Shown: positions 9,387 to 19,224, numbered from the stretch's first letter. The stretch: 64,000 nucleotides of DNA from Cohnella thermotolerans DSM 17683 (GCF_000429825.1 NZ_AUCP01000001.1:1-64000), one strand, 5' to 3'. Notes: generated by a model from the letters alone, not told the origin. Numbers and translations: made by a program.

Positions 9387-12098
9387 CTAGGCTTTGACGA
9401 TCTCCACCGCTTTGTTCCGCAATACGTACACCGTTACCGTATCGCCGTTCGTGAGATTGCCGAGCGCGAGCGTCGACGTGCCTTGATGAATATAAGCTGC
9501 CGGGCTGACTTTGACGGCGTCTTCCTCCGCCAGCGTCGCCTTCTTGAAGTTCAGAATCAGGTTGGTCGCATCCGCATACCAGACCGTCTTCGTCGTTCCC
9601 GTCACGACGGTAATCGTCGTGTCTCCCGATTCGTTCTTGCGAATCTCCACGCGGTCGTCCGCGGCGATTGAAGTGAGCGACGACAGCGTCGAGCCGTTCT
9701 TCGTAATGATCGGCGACGTACCGACTTGAACGGCAGTCTCCGTTCCGGAGCCGGACTGCACGGTCACCGTTCCCAAAGCCGCGTCGACCGAAGTCACCTT
9801 GCCGAAGATGACTTTAACGAGCTTGATCGACTTCAGCGTCTTGCCTTCGAACGTCGCGTTCAACGCCGAGCCGGCCGTGAACGCGCTCAAGCTTGCCGCT
9901 TTGCCGTCTTCGCCCAGAACCGATACCGACGAATCCAACGTCCATTCCGTCGTCGTCCCGGCACTGTCCGTCACGTTAATTTTATTCTGCGAGGCGTTCA
10001 GGGAGACGACATCGAATTGCGCCGTCTTGTTCACGACGATGCGCGTGATCGAATCCTGGTCGGAATTGAGTGTGACGACCACTTTATTGCCTTTGGCGAC
10101 GTCGCTGTACGAGGCCGAAGATTTGCCGTAAATTTCGACGGTCGGCGTACCGTAGCTGAGCGTGACGCTGCTTCCGTCATCCAACGTCAGCTTCAGCTGA
10201 TGGGCGGAGGTGTCGTTTTTGGCAACCGTGCCCGAATATTTGGAGACGAAAGAGACGTAAATAAGCTTCGATCCGGAATAGCCGATATTGACCTTCTTGC
10301 CTTTCGTCATGTAGTTGATCGCGTTGGCTTTCGTAATCGTCGAACCGTTCAGGTCGTACTTCGTGGCGGTGTCCAGCTTGAAGGCGACCGGATTGCCGTC
10401 CGCGTCGTTGACGACCAGCACGTTCGAGCTGTACGAATAAACGACGGCTCCGACCAGCGTATCGATCGAGCGGTCCGTCACCTGAATCGCCGTGACTTCG
10501 CCCTCGTCGTTCAACGTCATCGTAATCGCATCGTCCTTGTACAGATCGTCCAGATCCGGCTCGGAATCATTGTTGATGCTGACGGTGACGTCGTCCGTGT
10601 AAAACTTCAGTTTAATATCGCTCGAATCGCCCGAAGTCGTATACTGGATCGTCCGATCGGTCTTGTCGACCTTGAACAGATAGCCCTTAACCGTCGTCGA
10701 CGAGGTCGACTTGGAGACGACGATGCTCGTCACTTCGCCGTTCTTCACGACGTAGCTGATCGTATCCCCGGTGTGCAGCTCGGACAGATCGACGTATATG
10801 CCGTCCTTCTTGACCGTTGCCGTCTCGGCTACGGAGAGCGTCTGAGCGACGCCGGTGGACGCATCCTTGACCTGCATCTTCCACTTGTCTGCGTCAACGG
10901 CCGTAACGGTCCCGGTGCCCGATTTGGATACGGCGGACGTCTTCAGCGAGACGGCCAGCACTTTAGGCGAGGCGCTGAAAGCGTCGACGATGACCTTGAC
11001 GTCGGCGTTCGAAGCCAAATCCGACAGCTTGATCGCGTTGTTGTCCGCGTCGGTTACCGCGGGCGGGCTGTTCTCGTCGTAGCTGTATTGCTGAACGTCT
11101 TCCCCGACCAAAATCGAGATCAGATGCTTGCTGGAATTGACGACGACCAGCTTGCCCTCCACCGATTTGACCTGCGCCGTGTCGTCCAGCTGCTCGGCGT
11201 ATTCGGCTGTCCCGTCTCCGCTGCTGATGAGCAGCGCTTTGCCGTACACCTTCAGCCCGTCGATCGTCGTCAGCTTCTCCGAATCGGCGCGCGCGAACAG
11301 CGTGGCGGGAGATACCGTGTAAGTCGAAGTCGTTCCGTCGGCGTGCAGCATCGTAAGCTTGTCGGGGCCGACCGACAGCCAGATGCCCGTCACCTGGCCG
11401 GAGTAGGCGGTCTGGATTTGCGATTCCGCGCGGCTGAACAGCGTGGCGGCCGCCGCCCGGGTCAGATTGCCCTTCGGATCGAACTTGTTGCCGTCCATGC
11501 CGTTGACCAGCCCCGCGCCGACGGCGACGTTAATGTAGCCGAGCAGCTCGGGATCGATGGAAGCATTGTCGGCGAAGGAAGTCGCTTTACCGCTTTGCGC
11601 AGCGGCATCCGCGTCCTTGCCGATCGCGCGGACGAGCAGCCGGGCGACCCACTCGCGCGTGGCGGGGCTGCTGCCCCAAGCCTTCTTCGGTTCTTTGTCG
11701 GCCAGAGCGAATTCTTCCGTCATGCTGAGCAGCTTCTGCTTGAAGGCGAAGTTCACATACGGCTTGAAGAAATTGTCCACCGTGAACGTGCTCGGAAACG
11801 CGACGACGTCGTTCGGCTTGACTTCGTCCTCCATCCCCATGAGCCGGATCGCCATGACGACCGCTTCCTGGCGGCTGAGCGAGTCGTTCGGCTTGAACAA
11901 GCCGTTGTTGCCCTTCACCAAGCCTTGCAAAGCCAGCTTGGCGATATGCTTCTCGGCCCAATGGCCGGAAGCCACGTCGCTGAAAGGCGTCGAAGAGGCC
12001 GCCGACGCGGCGGGAGCCGGAACGGCCGCGCCGGTCCAGACCAAAGCGAGCAGCACAATCAAGCTTATCCATGATTTTCCACGCGACACCAACGCCAT
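9387..12098 (-). CDS. Large S-layer-homology (SLH) surface protein with repeated beta modules
   Basis: 903 residues. A signal peptide ends near residue 34 (ALVWTGAAVPAPAASAASS). Three SLH segments follow to about residue 225 (FSDVASGHWAEKHI, LLSMTEEFALADKEP region, YINVAVGAGLVNGMDGNKFDPKGNLTR in part). SLH domains bind pyruvylated secondary wall polymer, so the protein should sit on the cell surface. From 230 to the end there are about six or seven related beta modules with the pattern G-x-V-x-x-V-D ... L-x-V ... L-x-x-G-D-x-V ... G-x-V-x-x-I, resembling DUF5666-like OB modules. No catalytic domain is visible. A GGGGAG site lies eight bases before the ATG. The wall amidase gene lies directly upstream on the same strand. 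Confidence 0.85.
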   Translation of the reverse strand: MALVSRGKSWISLIVLLALVWTGAAVPAPAASAASSTPFSDVASGHWAEKHIAKLALQGLVKGNNGLFKPNDSLSRQEAVVMAIRLMGMEDEVKPNDVVAFPSTFTVDNFFKPYVNFAFKQKLLSMTEEFALADKEPKKAWGSSPATREWVARLLVRAIGKDADAAAQSGKATSFADNASIDPELLGYINVAVGAGLVNGMDGNKFDPKGNLTRAAAATLFSRAESQIQTAYSGQVTGIWLSVGPDKLTMLHADGTTSTYTVSPATLFARADSEKLTTIDGLKVYGKALLISSGDGTAEYAEQLDDTAQVKSVEGKLVVVNSSKHLISILVGEDVQQYSYDENSPPAVTDADNNAIKLSDLASNADVKVIVDAFSASPKVLAVSLKTSAVSKSGTGTVTAVDADKWKMQVKDASTGVAQTLSVAETATVKKDGIYVDLSELHTGDTISYVVKNGEVTSIVVSKSTSSTTVKGYLFKVDKTDRTIQYTTSGDSSDIKLKFYTDDVTVSINNDSEPDLDDLYKDDAITMTLNDEGEVTAIQVTDRSIDTLVGAVVYSYSSNVLVVNDADGNPVAFKLDTATKYDLNGSTITKANAINYMTKGKKVNIGYSGSKLIYVSFVSKYSGTVAKNDTSAHQLKLTLDDGSSVTLSYGTPTVEIYGKSSASYSDVAKGNKVVVTLNSDQDSITRIVVNKTAQFDVVSLNASQNKINVTDSAGTTTEWTLDSSVSVLGEDGKAASLSAFTAGSALNATFEGKTLKSIKLVKVIFGKVTSVDAALGTVTVQSGSGTETAVQVGTSPIITKNGSTLSSLTSIAADDRVEIRKNESGDTTITVVTGTTKTVWYADATNLILNFKKATLAEEDAVKVSPAAYIHQGTSTLALGNLTNGDTVTVYVLRNKAVEIVKA

Positions 12099-12147
12099 TG
12101 CTCATTCTCCCCTGTCTGATTGTTTGCGTGCCGCGCGCGCGGCAGCG

Positions 12148-13686
12148 TCAGCTCAATTGCAAATATTTCTTAATGGCGGTCGCCAAGCCTTGCGCAAGCT
12201 TGTTCTGGAAATCCTCCGTGTACATCTTCTTCTCGTCGTCGGCGTTGGACAGATAGCCGGCCTCGTACAGCACCGCGGGCATCTTCGTCTCCCGGGTGAC
12301 GGCCAGGCTCTTCTGAATGACGCCCCGATCCTGCATCCCCGTCGCCGGAACCGCGTATTGGTGCACGACGTTCGCGAAGGCCAGGCTGTCCGTTCTCGTA
12401 TAGTACACTTCGGCGCCCTTGACCGTATTCTTCGTATTGCTGTTGCCGTGCACCGACAGGAACAACGACGCGTTCAGCGAATTCGCCAGGTTGTAACGGT
12501 CGGCCAAGGTCGGATATGTATCGGAGGATCGCGTAAGCACGACGTTAAGCCGGCTGTCCTTCGCGAGCAAATCGCGAAGCTTCAGAATGACCGCCAGGGT
12601 GAAATCTTTCTCCCACTTGCCCGTAATGCTCGGAGCTCCCGGATCGCTGCCGCCGTGACCCGCGTCGAGAACGACCGTATAGACGCCGCTGCCTCCGCTG
12701 CCGGGTTGGGCAGGCGCAGCCGACGGCTCCTGCAGCTTGATCTTCAACTCTCCCGCCGCCGCGTCGTTCGTCAGCTCGTATCCCCACTTCTTGCTGAGGT
12801 CGAGCACGAACCGAATCGTACGGGGGTTGTCCGAAAAAAGGGAGTAGCGAATTTTCTGCAGCGCTTCGTGGCCGGTCACCGCCAGCTCCCCGAGCGGCTT
12901 GACGCCCATCCCGTCGTCCGTCGGCAGCGCCGGCGAGAAGTCGGAAGCGAAATCGGCCGAAGGCAGATCGACGACAATCCGATCGGGCCCCGTCAGCACG
13001 GACGTTTTCGGCAACAGAAACCCGCCGTCGTACTTCAGCACGATCGTATCGCCGTCCTCGAACGATACCGAATGAAGCTGCGTCAGCGTGCCCGTCGGGT
13101 TGGTCACGACCGATCCGTCGCCCTCGTCCCCTTCCGAGCCGTCTTCCGGAGTTACGACGCCGACGAGGCCGCCGTCGCCCGGATGGCTTCCGCCGCTCGA
13201 ACCCGAGCCGTTCGTTCCGCCGCTTCCGGAACCGCTGCCATTGCCGGCGCCGGATTTGCCGTTGCTATAAAGAAAGACCGACTTGCTCGCATTCTCCCAA
13301 TACACTTGCAGGCCCAGCGACTCTCCCACGAATCGGAGCGGGATGAGCGTAGTGCCGGATTTGGCCGTCGGCGGCGCCTGCAAAGCCACCGATTTGCCGT
13401 CGATCGTCGCTTTCGTCTGATTGATGACCATTTCCACGACCGACGTGTCGCTCTTCACTGTGACCTTCTTCGTGCCGCTGTCGTAATCGACCTTGTAGCC
13501 CAAGCTTTCTCCGACGACCCGGATCGGCACCATCGTGAAATTGCCGACGAGCGCGGGCGGCTCCGGGGGGTTCAATTCTTTGCCGTCCAGTACCAGCTTC
13601 GGCGTCACCGTCTGCGCGGACGCAATCTTCGCTGTCAGGAACAGCATGACAACAGCGACAAACAACAGGGACGTCCACTTCTTCAT
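12148..13686 (-). CDS. N-acetylmuramoyl-L-alanine amidase with copper-amine-oxidase-like and AMIN domains
   Basis: 512 residues, exported. A signal peptide occupies about residues 1-25 (ending KIASAQT). Two copper-amine-oxidase N-like repeats follow (residues 30-145; MVPIRVVGESLGYKV and LIPLRFVGESLGLQV), then a Ser/Gly linker (about 146-185) and an AMIN-like domain (200-310). The catalytic Amidase_3 domain spans 335-508. Zinc ligands and the catalytic Glu are seen in VLDAGHGGSDPGA, the Glu of KWEKDF, SVHGN and YEAGYLSN. It cleaves the amide between MurNAc and the peptide stem of peptidoglycan. It is 49 bases upstream of the SLH protein gene, so co-expression is likely. Confidence 0.92.
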   Translation of the reverse strand: MKKWTSLLFVAVVMLFLTAKIASAQTVTPKLVLDGKELNPPEPPALVGNFTMVPIRVVGESLGYKVDYDSGTKKVTVKSDTSVVEMVINQTKATIDGKSVALQAPPTAKSGTTLIPLRFVGESLGLQVYWENASKSVFLYSNGKSGAGNGSGSGSGGTNGSGSSGGSHPGDGGLVGVVTPEDGSEGDEGDGSVVTNPTGTLTQLHSVSFEDGDTIVLKYDGGFLLPKTSVLTGPDRIVVDLPSADFASDFSPALPTDDGMGVKPLGELAVTGHEALQKIRYSLFSDNPRTIRFVLDLSKKWGYELTNDAAAGELKIKLQEPSAAPAQPGSGGSGVYTVVLDAGHGGSDPGAPSITGKWEKDFTLAVILKLRDLLAKDSRLNVVLTRSSDTYPTLADRYNLANSLNASLFLSVHGNSNTKNTVKGAEVYYTRTDSLAFANVVHQYAVPATGMQDRGVIQKSLAVTRETKMPAVLYEAGYLSNADDEKKMYTEDFQNKLAQGLATAIKKYLQLS

Positions 13687-13798
13687 GCTTCACCTCGGTG
13701 CGAATGTGTTTCCAACGTACCGGAAGGGTGAATCCCCATCCGGCTTGTCTACGAAACATTAGACGTCCGCACAAGGCAAAAGTTGCGAGATTTCGAGG

Positions 13799-13847
13799 AA
13801 AAAAAGGCCCTTTGCCCCGAATTTTGCCGTTTCGGGAACAAAGGGCC
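13799..13847 (-). terminator. Terminator after leuD
   Basis: On the minus strand GGCCCTTTG plus a CCCGAA segment pair with the matching TTCGGG and CAAAGGGCC arms. Seven T follow. It lies 48 bases past the leuD stop. Confidence 0.85.
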
Positions 13848-13895
13848 GCGCAAGCTTGTCGGATTATGCCGTTAATAGGTCGAAATGGCTATTTC

Positions 13896-14504
13896 TTAGT
13901 AGGAATTCGCGAGGCGAGCCTGGTGCTTCGCTTCGTAAGCCGCAATCGCGTCCACGTGCTGGAGCGTCAGGCCGATGTCGTCCAAGCCTTGAAGCAGGAA
14001 CTGGCGGCGGTGTTCGTCGAGGTCGAATGCGATTTGCAGACCTTTGCCGTCGGAGATGGACTTGTTCTCGAGGTCGACCGTCAGCTCGTAGCCAACACTT
14101 GCGTTCGTCCGCTGGAACAGCTCTTCGACTTGCTCCTCGCTCAGCTTGATCGGCAGGATGCCGTTCTTGAAGCAGTTGTTGTAGAAAATATCGGCGAACG
14201 ACGGCGCGATGACGACGCGGAAGCCGTAGTCCAGAATCGCCCAGGGGGCATGCTCGCGGGACGAGCCGCAGCCGAAGTTGGCGCGGGAGAGCAGCACCGA
14301 GGCGCCTTGGTAGCGCGGCTGGTTCAGGCTGAATTCCGGAATCGGAGCGCCCTTCTCGTCGAAGCGCCATTCGTAGAACAGGAACTGGCCGAAGCCGCTG
14401 CGCTCGATTCGTTTCAGAAATTGCTTAGGAATAATGGCGTCGGTATCCACGTTCACGCGGTCGACCGGCGCGACGATACCCGTCAGTTTCGTAAATGGTT
14501 GCAT
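13896..14504 (-). CDS. leuD: 3-isopropylmalate dehydratase small subunit
   Basis: A 202-residue small subunit of isopropylmalate isomerase, which with LeuC interconverts 2- and 3-isopropylmalate in leucine synthesis. The aconitase-swivel fold is recognisable by [16 protein letters not shown] at the N-terminus and [15 protein letters not shown] around residues 75-90. Length is normal for bacterial LeuD. It follows leuC by 18 bases containing a Shine-Dalgarno site. leuA and leuB are not adjacent in this window. Confidence 0.96.
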   Translation of the reverse strand: MQPFTKLTGIVAPVDRVNVDTDAIIPKQFLKRIERSGFGQFLFYEWRFDEKGAPIPEFSLNQPRYQGASVLLSRANFGCGSSREHAPWAILDYGFRVVIAPSFADIFYNNCFKNGILPIKLSEEQVEELFQRTNASVGYELTVDLENKSISDGKGLQIAFDLDEHRRQFLLQGLDDIGLTLQHVDAIAAYEAKHQARLANSY

Positions 14505-14522
14505 GATATCGCAGCTCCCTTC

Positions 14523-15944
14523 TTATGCCGTCACTTCGGACTTGAATTCCCAGTTGCGGACGTCGGTGAATTTGCCTTTGATCGCCGCCGCGGCCGCCAT
14601 TTCCGGCGATACGAGGTGCGTCCGGCCGCCCCGGCCCTGACGGCCTTCGAAGTTCCGGTTCGACGTCGAGGCGCAGCGTTGGCCGGGCTGCAGAACGTCC
14701 GGGTTCATCGCGAGGCACATGGAGCAGCCCGCATCGCGCCATTCGAATCCGGCTTCGGTGAAAATCTTGTCGAGGCCTTCTTTCTCGGCTTGCAGTTTAA
14801 CGCGTCCGGACCCCGGAACGACGATCGCCGTCACGTTCGGGCTGACTTTGTAGCCTTTGGCCACTTTGGCGGCGGCGCGCAAGTCTTCGATCCGGCCGTT
14901 CGTGCAGGAGCCGATGAACACGTAGTCGATCGGAATTTCCGTCATCGGCGTGCCCGGCTTCAGATCCATGTATTCAAGCGCCTTCTCGGCCGCTTTGCGC
15001 TCGTTCTCCGTCGGGAACTGGTCCGGATAAGGCACCGTGGACGTAATGTCCGTGCCCATGCCCGGGCTCGTGCCCCAGGTGACTTGCGGAATGAGGGTGG
15101 AGACGTCGAGCTCGACGACGCGGTCGTAGACGGCGCCCTCGTCGGTGCGCAGCGCCTTCCACTGTTCGACCGCGCGGTCGAAGTCGGCGCCTTGCGGAGC
15201 GTATTCGCGTCCGCGCAAGTAGTTGAAGGTCGTCTCGTCGGGCGCGATCATGCCGGCGCGCGCGCCGGCTTCGATGGACATGTTGCACACGGTCATGCGC
15301 TCTTCCATCGTCAGGCCGCGAATCGCTTCGCCCGTGTACTCGATGACGTAGCCGGTCGCGAAATCGGTGCCGTACTTGGCGATCAGGCCGAGGATGAGGT
15401 CCTTCGCCGTAATGCCGGCCGGACGCTTGCCGATGAAGCGCACTTCCATCGTTTTCGGCTTCGCTTGCTGCAGACATTGCGTCGCCAGCACGTGCTCGAC
15501 TTCGCTCGTGCCGATGCCGAACGCCAACGCGCCGAACGCGCCGTGCGTCGACGTATGGCTGTCGCCGCAGACGATCGTTTTGCCCGGATGGGTGAGCCCC
15601 AGCTCCGGCCCCATGACGTGCACGACGCCCTGGTCGATCGTGTTCAGGTCGTACAGCTTGACGCCGAACTCTTTGCAGTTCTTCGTCAGCGTGTCGACTT
15701 GCTGCTTGGAGATCGGGTCGGCGATATTGAAGCGATCCTTCGTCGGGACGTTATGGTCCATCGTCGCGAACGTCAGGTCCGGGCGGCGGACTTTGCGGCC
15801 GTTCATGCGCAGTCCTTCGAACGCCTGCGGCGAAGTCACCTCGTGAACGAGGTGCAGGTCGATGTACAGAATGCTCGGCTTGCCTTCTTCCGAATGGATG
15901 ACGTGGTTGTTCCAAATTTTCTCGAACATCGTCAATTTACTCAT
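14523..15944 (-). CDS. leuC: 3-isopropylmalate dehydratase large subunit
   Basis: A 473-residue large subunit carrying the [4Fe-4S] cluster of isopropylmalate isomerase. The cluster cysteines are in GSCTNGR (about residue 346) and in [10 protein letters not shown] (about 405-410). Substrate-site segments [19 protein letters not shown] and [14 protein letters not shown] are intact. GGGGTGA lies ahead of the ATG at 15944. It is divergent from a LysR-type regulator (start 16123), the usual layout when the regulator controls the neighbouring enzyme genes. Confidence 0.97.
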   Translation of the reverse strand: MSKLTMFEKIWNNHVIHSEEGKPSILYIDLHLVHEVTSPQAFEGLRMNGRKVRRPDLTFATMDHNVPTKDRFNIADPISKQQVDTLTKNCKEFGVKLYDLNTIDQGVVHVMGPELGLTHPGKTIVCGDSHTSTHGAFGALAFGIGTSEVEHVLATQCLQQAKPKTMEVRFIGKRPAGITAKDLILGLIAKYGTDFATGYVIEYTGEAIRGLTMEERMTVCNMSIEAGARAGMIAPDETTFNYLRGREYAPQGADFDRAVEQWKALRTDEGAVYDRVVELDVSTLIPQVTWGTSPGMGTDITSTVPYPDQFPTENERKAAEKALEYMDLKPGTPMTEIPIDYVFIGSCTNGRIEDLRAAAKVAKGYKVSPNVTAIVVPGSGRVKLQAEKEGLDKIFTEAGFEWRDAGCSMCLAMNPDVLQPGQRCASTSNRNFEGRQGRGGRTHLVSPEMAAAAAIKGKFTDVRNWEFKSEVTA

Positions 15945-16029
15945 GAATCTTCACCCCGTATAAGGACTTCTCTAGCGAATCTTATTCCTATCATACCATC
16001 GCAACGTTCATTGCTCCAAGATATAATAT

Positions 16030-16044
16030 CTATAAAGTTAATAG
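16030..16044. promoter_or_regulatory. Possible LysR-type operator (T-N11-A) between leuC and lysR
   Basis: CTAT-N7-ATAG is an inverted repeat containing the T-N11-A spacing typical of LysR-type operators. It lies between the divergent leuC and LysR genes, just upstream of a TATAAT hexamer at 16053-16058. The position fits binding by the adjacent regulator. Short motifs like this arise by chance, so confidence is limited. Confidence 0.4.
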
Positions 16045-16122
16045 TTTCATGTTATAATTAGAACATAGAGCCATCGTCCCGGCCGCCGCAACCGCCCAAT
16101 CCATCCCGAAAGGAAGATGCCG

Positions 16123-17055
16123 TTGGAACTCCGCCTTCTGCAATACGTCATCCAGATCGCCGCCGAGCGCAACTTCTCCCGCGCCGCCGAAAAGCTGCAC
16201 ATCGCCCAGCCCTCTCTCAGCCAGCAGTTGTCGAAGCTGGAAAAGGAGCTCGGCGTCCTCCTGTTCAAGCGCAGCACGAACTCCGTGGAGCTCACCCACG
16301 CGGGCGCCGTGTTCGTCGAGAAAGCGCAGCGCATCGTCGACATGACCGAGCAGCTCCGGCGCGAGATGGAGGACATCGCCGATCTGCGCAAAGGACGCAT
16401 CGTCATCGGCAGCCTGCCGATGACCGGGGCGCACGTGCTGCCCGACGTGCTGACCGCCTTCCGATCCGTTTATCCGCAGATCGAGCTCGCGCTCGTCGAG
16501 GAGACGTCCTCGCAGCTGGAGCAGCTGACGGCCAGCGGCGGCATCGACGTCTGCCTGCTCTCGCTGCCGCTCGTCGAGCCTTCGCTCGCTTACGAACCGA
16601 TCATCGAGGAGGAAATTTTCCTCGCGGTGCCGCCCGATCATCCGCTCGCCCGCAGGCCGGCCTCCCAAACCGTTCCGATCGCGGAGCTAAAGGACGAGCC
16701 GTTCGTGCTGCTCAAGAAAGGCCAGGGCTTCCGCGCGATCGCGCACAGTCTGTGCGAAGGAGCAGGCTTCAGCCCGCGCGCCGTGTTCGAGAGCGGCAAC
16801 ATCGAGACGGTGCAGTCGCTCGTCGCCGCGGGCATGGGCGTCGCCTTCGTGCCGCAGATGGTGGCGCGAAGTCCCGTTAACGGCCACGCGCCCGTCTACG
16901 TCCGGCTCGAAGGCAATCCGACCCGGACGCTCGTCATCGCCTACCGCAAAGGAAGATATTTGTCCAATGCGGCCGAAGCGTTCATCGCTACGTTCCGCGA
17001 GACGATGAAGCGGCTGTCCGCCGCTTTTTCGAACGGCGATACCGCTCACTCGTAA
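16123..17055 (+). CDS. LysR-family transcriptional regulator, divergent from leuCD
   Basis: A 310-residue LysR-type regulator with a winged helix-turn-helix at residues 1-60 (ELRLLQYVIQIAAERNFSRA, then SLSQQLSKLEKELG) and a periplasmic-binding-protein-like effector domain at about 90-290. I place the start at TTG 16123: AAAGGAAG (16109-16116) is six bases before it, whereas it touches the in-frame ATG at 16117. The resulting N-terminus MELRLLQY matches the family. It is divergent from leuC, and control of leuCD is inferred from position only. Its last 10 bases overlap the convergent nitrilase gene. Confidence 0.88.
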   Translation: MELRLLQYVIQIAAERNFSRAAEKLHIAQPSLSQQLSKLEKELGVLLFKRSTNSVELTHAGAVFVEKAQRIVDMTEQLRREMEDIADLRKGRIVIGSLPMTGAHVLPDVLTAFRSVYPQIELALVEETSSQLEQLTASGGIDVCLLSLPLVEPSLAYEPIIEEEIFLAVPPDHPLARRPASQTVPIAELKDEPFVLLKKGQGFRAIAHSLCEGAGFSPRAVFESGNIETVQSLVAAGMGVAFVPQMVARSPVNGHAPVYVRLEGNPTRTLVIAYRKGRYLSNAAEAFIATFRETMKRLSAAFSNGDTAHS

Positions 17056-17846
17056 ACGGACGGGCGCCGGTCGTCGAACACGGGAATGCGGCTCCGGACT
17101 TCGTCGGTCAGCGTTAGGTCGATCTCGGCGGTCAGAATCGTCTCTTCTTCCCCGGCCTCGGCCACGATCTCTCCCCACGGATCGACGACCATCGAATGGC
17201 CGAAAAAATGCGTCTCCCCGCTGACGCCGACGCGGTTGCAGGCGACGACGTACATCTGGTTCTCGATCGCGCGCGCTTGCAGCAGCGTTCGCCAATGATG
17301 CAGGCGCGGATGCGGCCACTCGGCCGGCACGAACAGCACCTTGGCGCCGTCCAGCGCGAGACGGCGGGCGAGCTCGGGGAAGCGGATGTCGTAGCAGATC
17401 ATGACGCCGGCCGGCACGCCTTCGAGCGCAAAACGTCCGGGACGCTCGCCCGCTTCCAGATGGAGATGCTCGTCCATCAGCTTGAACAGGTGAATTTTCG
17501 CATATTCCGCTATTTCGTTCCCTTCCCGGTCGAAGCCGTGCACCGTGTTGGTGACGCCCCCGCCGTCCTGCAGCTCCGCGATGGAACCGGCGATGACGTT
17601 CACGCCGTGGCGGCGGCAAAACGCCGATACGAACGCCTTCGTCCGGCGGCCGGCGGGATCCGCCAACTGTTGGATGCGGTCGAGCGCGTAGCCGGTATTC
17701 CACATCTCGGGAACGAGAACGACGTCGGGCTTCGGCTCGGCGCGCGCGGCGTCCTCCAGCAATCGCTCCAATCGGGCAAAATTATCGTCGGGATCGCCCG
17801 CGTTGATATGCATTTGCACGAGCGCTAGGCGCAGCTTGTCGGTCAT
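17046..17846 (-). CDS. mtnU: Carbon-nitrogen hydrolase, omega-amidase type (MtnU-like)
   Basis: A 266-residue nitrilase-superfamily enzyme. The Glu-Lys-Cys triad is visible in VLVPEMWNTGY, AKIHLF and VMICYDIRFPELAR. The best match by motif and context is the omega-amidase that hydrolyses the 2-oxo acid amide left after glutamine-dependent transamination in methionine salvage (MtnU/YkrU, YafV, Nit2). The start at 17846 is preceded by AAGGAGA; the frame runs 25 codons further upstream through a low-complexity stretch without an RBS. The aminotransferase mtnE is divergent from it, the Bacillus ykrU-ykrV arrangement. Confidence 0.85.
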   Translation of the reverse strand: MTDKLRLALVQMHINAGDPDDNFARLERLLEDAARAEPKPDVVLVPEMWNTGYALDRIQQLADPAGRRTKAFVSAFCRRHGVNVIAGSIAELQDGGGVTNTVHGFDREGNEIAEYAKIHLFKLMDEHLHLEAGERPGRFALEGVPAGVMICYDIRFPELARRLALDGAKVLFVPAEWPHPRLHHWRTLLQARAIENQMYVVACNRVGVSGETHFFGHSMVVDPWGEIVAEAGEEETILTAEIDLTLTDEVRSRIPVFDDRRPSVYE

Positions 17847-17945
17847 CGGTCTCTCTCCTTCCGAATCGGCCGCCGCAGCGGCTTCGCTCTCATCGTACCG
17901 CATTTTCCTCGGCCGCGACAAGAAGGGTTATTCCGCCTTTTCCGA

Positions 17946-17974
17946 TTGCCTATGCCGTCCGAATGTGCTACATT
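17946..17974 (+). promoter_or_regulatory. Predicted sigma-A promoter of mtnE
   Basis: TTGCCT and TACATT are separated by 17 bases, with a TGC extension just before the -10. It lies about 40 bases upstream of the mtnE start codon. No SAM riboswitch core was found between mtnU and mtnE. Confidence 0.5.
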
Positions 17975-18015
17975 CATCCTATCTTTGCATCAAAGCTGGA
18001 GCGTGAAAGTGACTT

Positions 18016-19194
18016 ATGTCGATATCCATTCAACCGGCCGAGCGACTGAAGACGCTGCCGGAGCAATTTTTCGCCGCGCTCGTCGCGAAGGCGAACGCCC
18101 GCGCGGCCACCGGCGCGGACGTGATCAATCTGGGGCAGGGCAATCCCGATCTGCCGACCCCGCAGCGCATCGTCGAGAAGCTCAAGGAAGCTTCGGACAA
18201 TCCTCTTTACCATAAGTATCCGCCGTTCCGCGGTTTTCCGTTCCTGAAGGAAGCGGTCGCCCGCAGATATAAGGAAGATTACGGCGTGGAGCTCGATCCG
18301 GCGACCGAGGTCGCCATTCTGTTCGGGGGCAAAACGGGTCTGATCGAAATCAGCCAATGCCTGCTCAATCCCGGCGACGTCTGCCTCGTGCCCGATCCCG
18401 GCTACCCCGACTACTGGTCCGGCGTGGCGCTGGCCGGCGCCGAAATGGCGTTCATGCCGCTGCTGGAGCAGAACGGCTTCCTGCCGGATTACGAGGCGCT
18501 GGATGCGGGTGCGATCGCTCGCGCCAAGCTGATGTTCCTCAACTATCCGAACAACCCGACTGCGGCGACGGCCGACCGTTCCTTCTACGAGGAGACGGTG
18601 CGGTTCGCCAGGCGGCACGGCATCGTCGTAGCCAGCGATTTCGCCTACGGCGCGATCGGCTTCGACGGCAAGCGGCCGGTCAGCTTCCTGGAGACGCCGG
18701 GCGCGAAGGAAGTCGGCGTCGAATTTTACACGCTGTCCAAAACGTACAACATGGCCGGCTGGCGGGTCGGATTCGCGCTCGGCAACGCCCGGATCGTCGA
18801 AATGATCAACCTGATCCAGGATCATTACTATTGCAGCCTGTTCGGCGGCATCCAGGAGGCGGCGGCCGAAGCGCTCGCGGGACCGCAGGACACGGTGTCC
18901 GAGCTGGTTCGCATCTACGAACGGCGCCGCGACGCCTTGTTCGAGGCGCTGGACGCGATCGGCTGGAAGGCGCGCAAGCCGGCCGGATCGTTCTTCTGCT
19001 GGCTGCCGGTGCCGGAAGGCTACAGCTCGATGGCGTTCGCCGATCTGCTGCTGGAGAAGGCCGACGTCGTCGTCGCGCCGGGCAACGGCTTCGGGGAGCA
19101 CGGCGAAGGCTATGTGCGCCTAGGCCTGCTCGCCCCCGAAGACCGGCTGCGGGAAGCGGTCCGGCGGGTCGGCGAGCTTCAGCTTTTCCGGTAG
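18016..19194 (+). CDS. mtnE: PLP-dependent aminotransferase of methionine salvage (MtnE-like)
   Basis: A 392-residue class I/II aminotransferase. The PLP Lys is in TLSKTYNMAGWRVGF (near residue 243). Cofactor-site motifs NLGQGNPDLPTP, NYPNNPTAA and DFAYGAIGF are all present. In Bacillus the ykrV product transaminates 2-oxo-4-methylthiobutyrate to methionine, the last step of salvage. The divergent omega-amidase and the nearby mtnWXB support this over a general branched-chain or LL-diaminopimelate aminotransferase. The ATG has only a weak GTGA-type Shine-Dalgarno sequence. It ends 30 bases before the proBA promoter. Confidence 0.82.
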   Translation: MSISIQPAERLKTLPEQFFAALVAKANARAATGADVINLGQGNPDLPTPQRIVEKLKEASDNPLYHKYPPFRGFPFLKEAVARRYKEDYGVELDPATEVAILFGGKTGLIEISQCLLNPGDVCLVPDPGYPDYWSGVALAGAEMAFMPLLEQNGFLPDYEALDAGAIARAKLMFLNYPNNPTAATADRSFYEETVRFARRHGIVVASDFAYGAIGFDGKRPVSFLETPGAKEVGVEFYTLSKTYNMAGWRVGFALGNARIVEMINLIQDHYYCSLFGGIQEAAAEALAGPQDTVSELVRIYERRRDALFEALDAIGWKARKPAGSFFCWLPVPEGYSSMAFADLLLEKADVVVAPGNGFGEHGEGYVRLGLLAPEDRLREAVRRVGELQLFR

Positions 19195-19224
19195 GGCGGT
19201 TGCACGGAATGAGGGTCCCGTTCC

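Noticed and set aside
12099-12147. CCGCGCGCGCGG palindrome as a terminator between amidase and SLH genes
   Set aside because: No T tract follows on the minus strand, and the gap is only 49 bases, so the two genes are more likely co-transcribed.
17847-18015. Possible SAM riboswitch between mtnU and mtnE
   Set aside because: The conserved S-box core and terminator are absent; only a simple promoter is visible.
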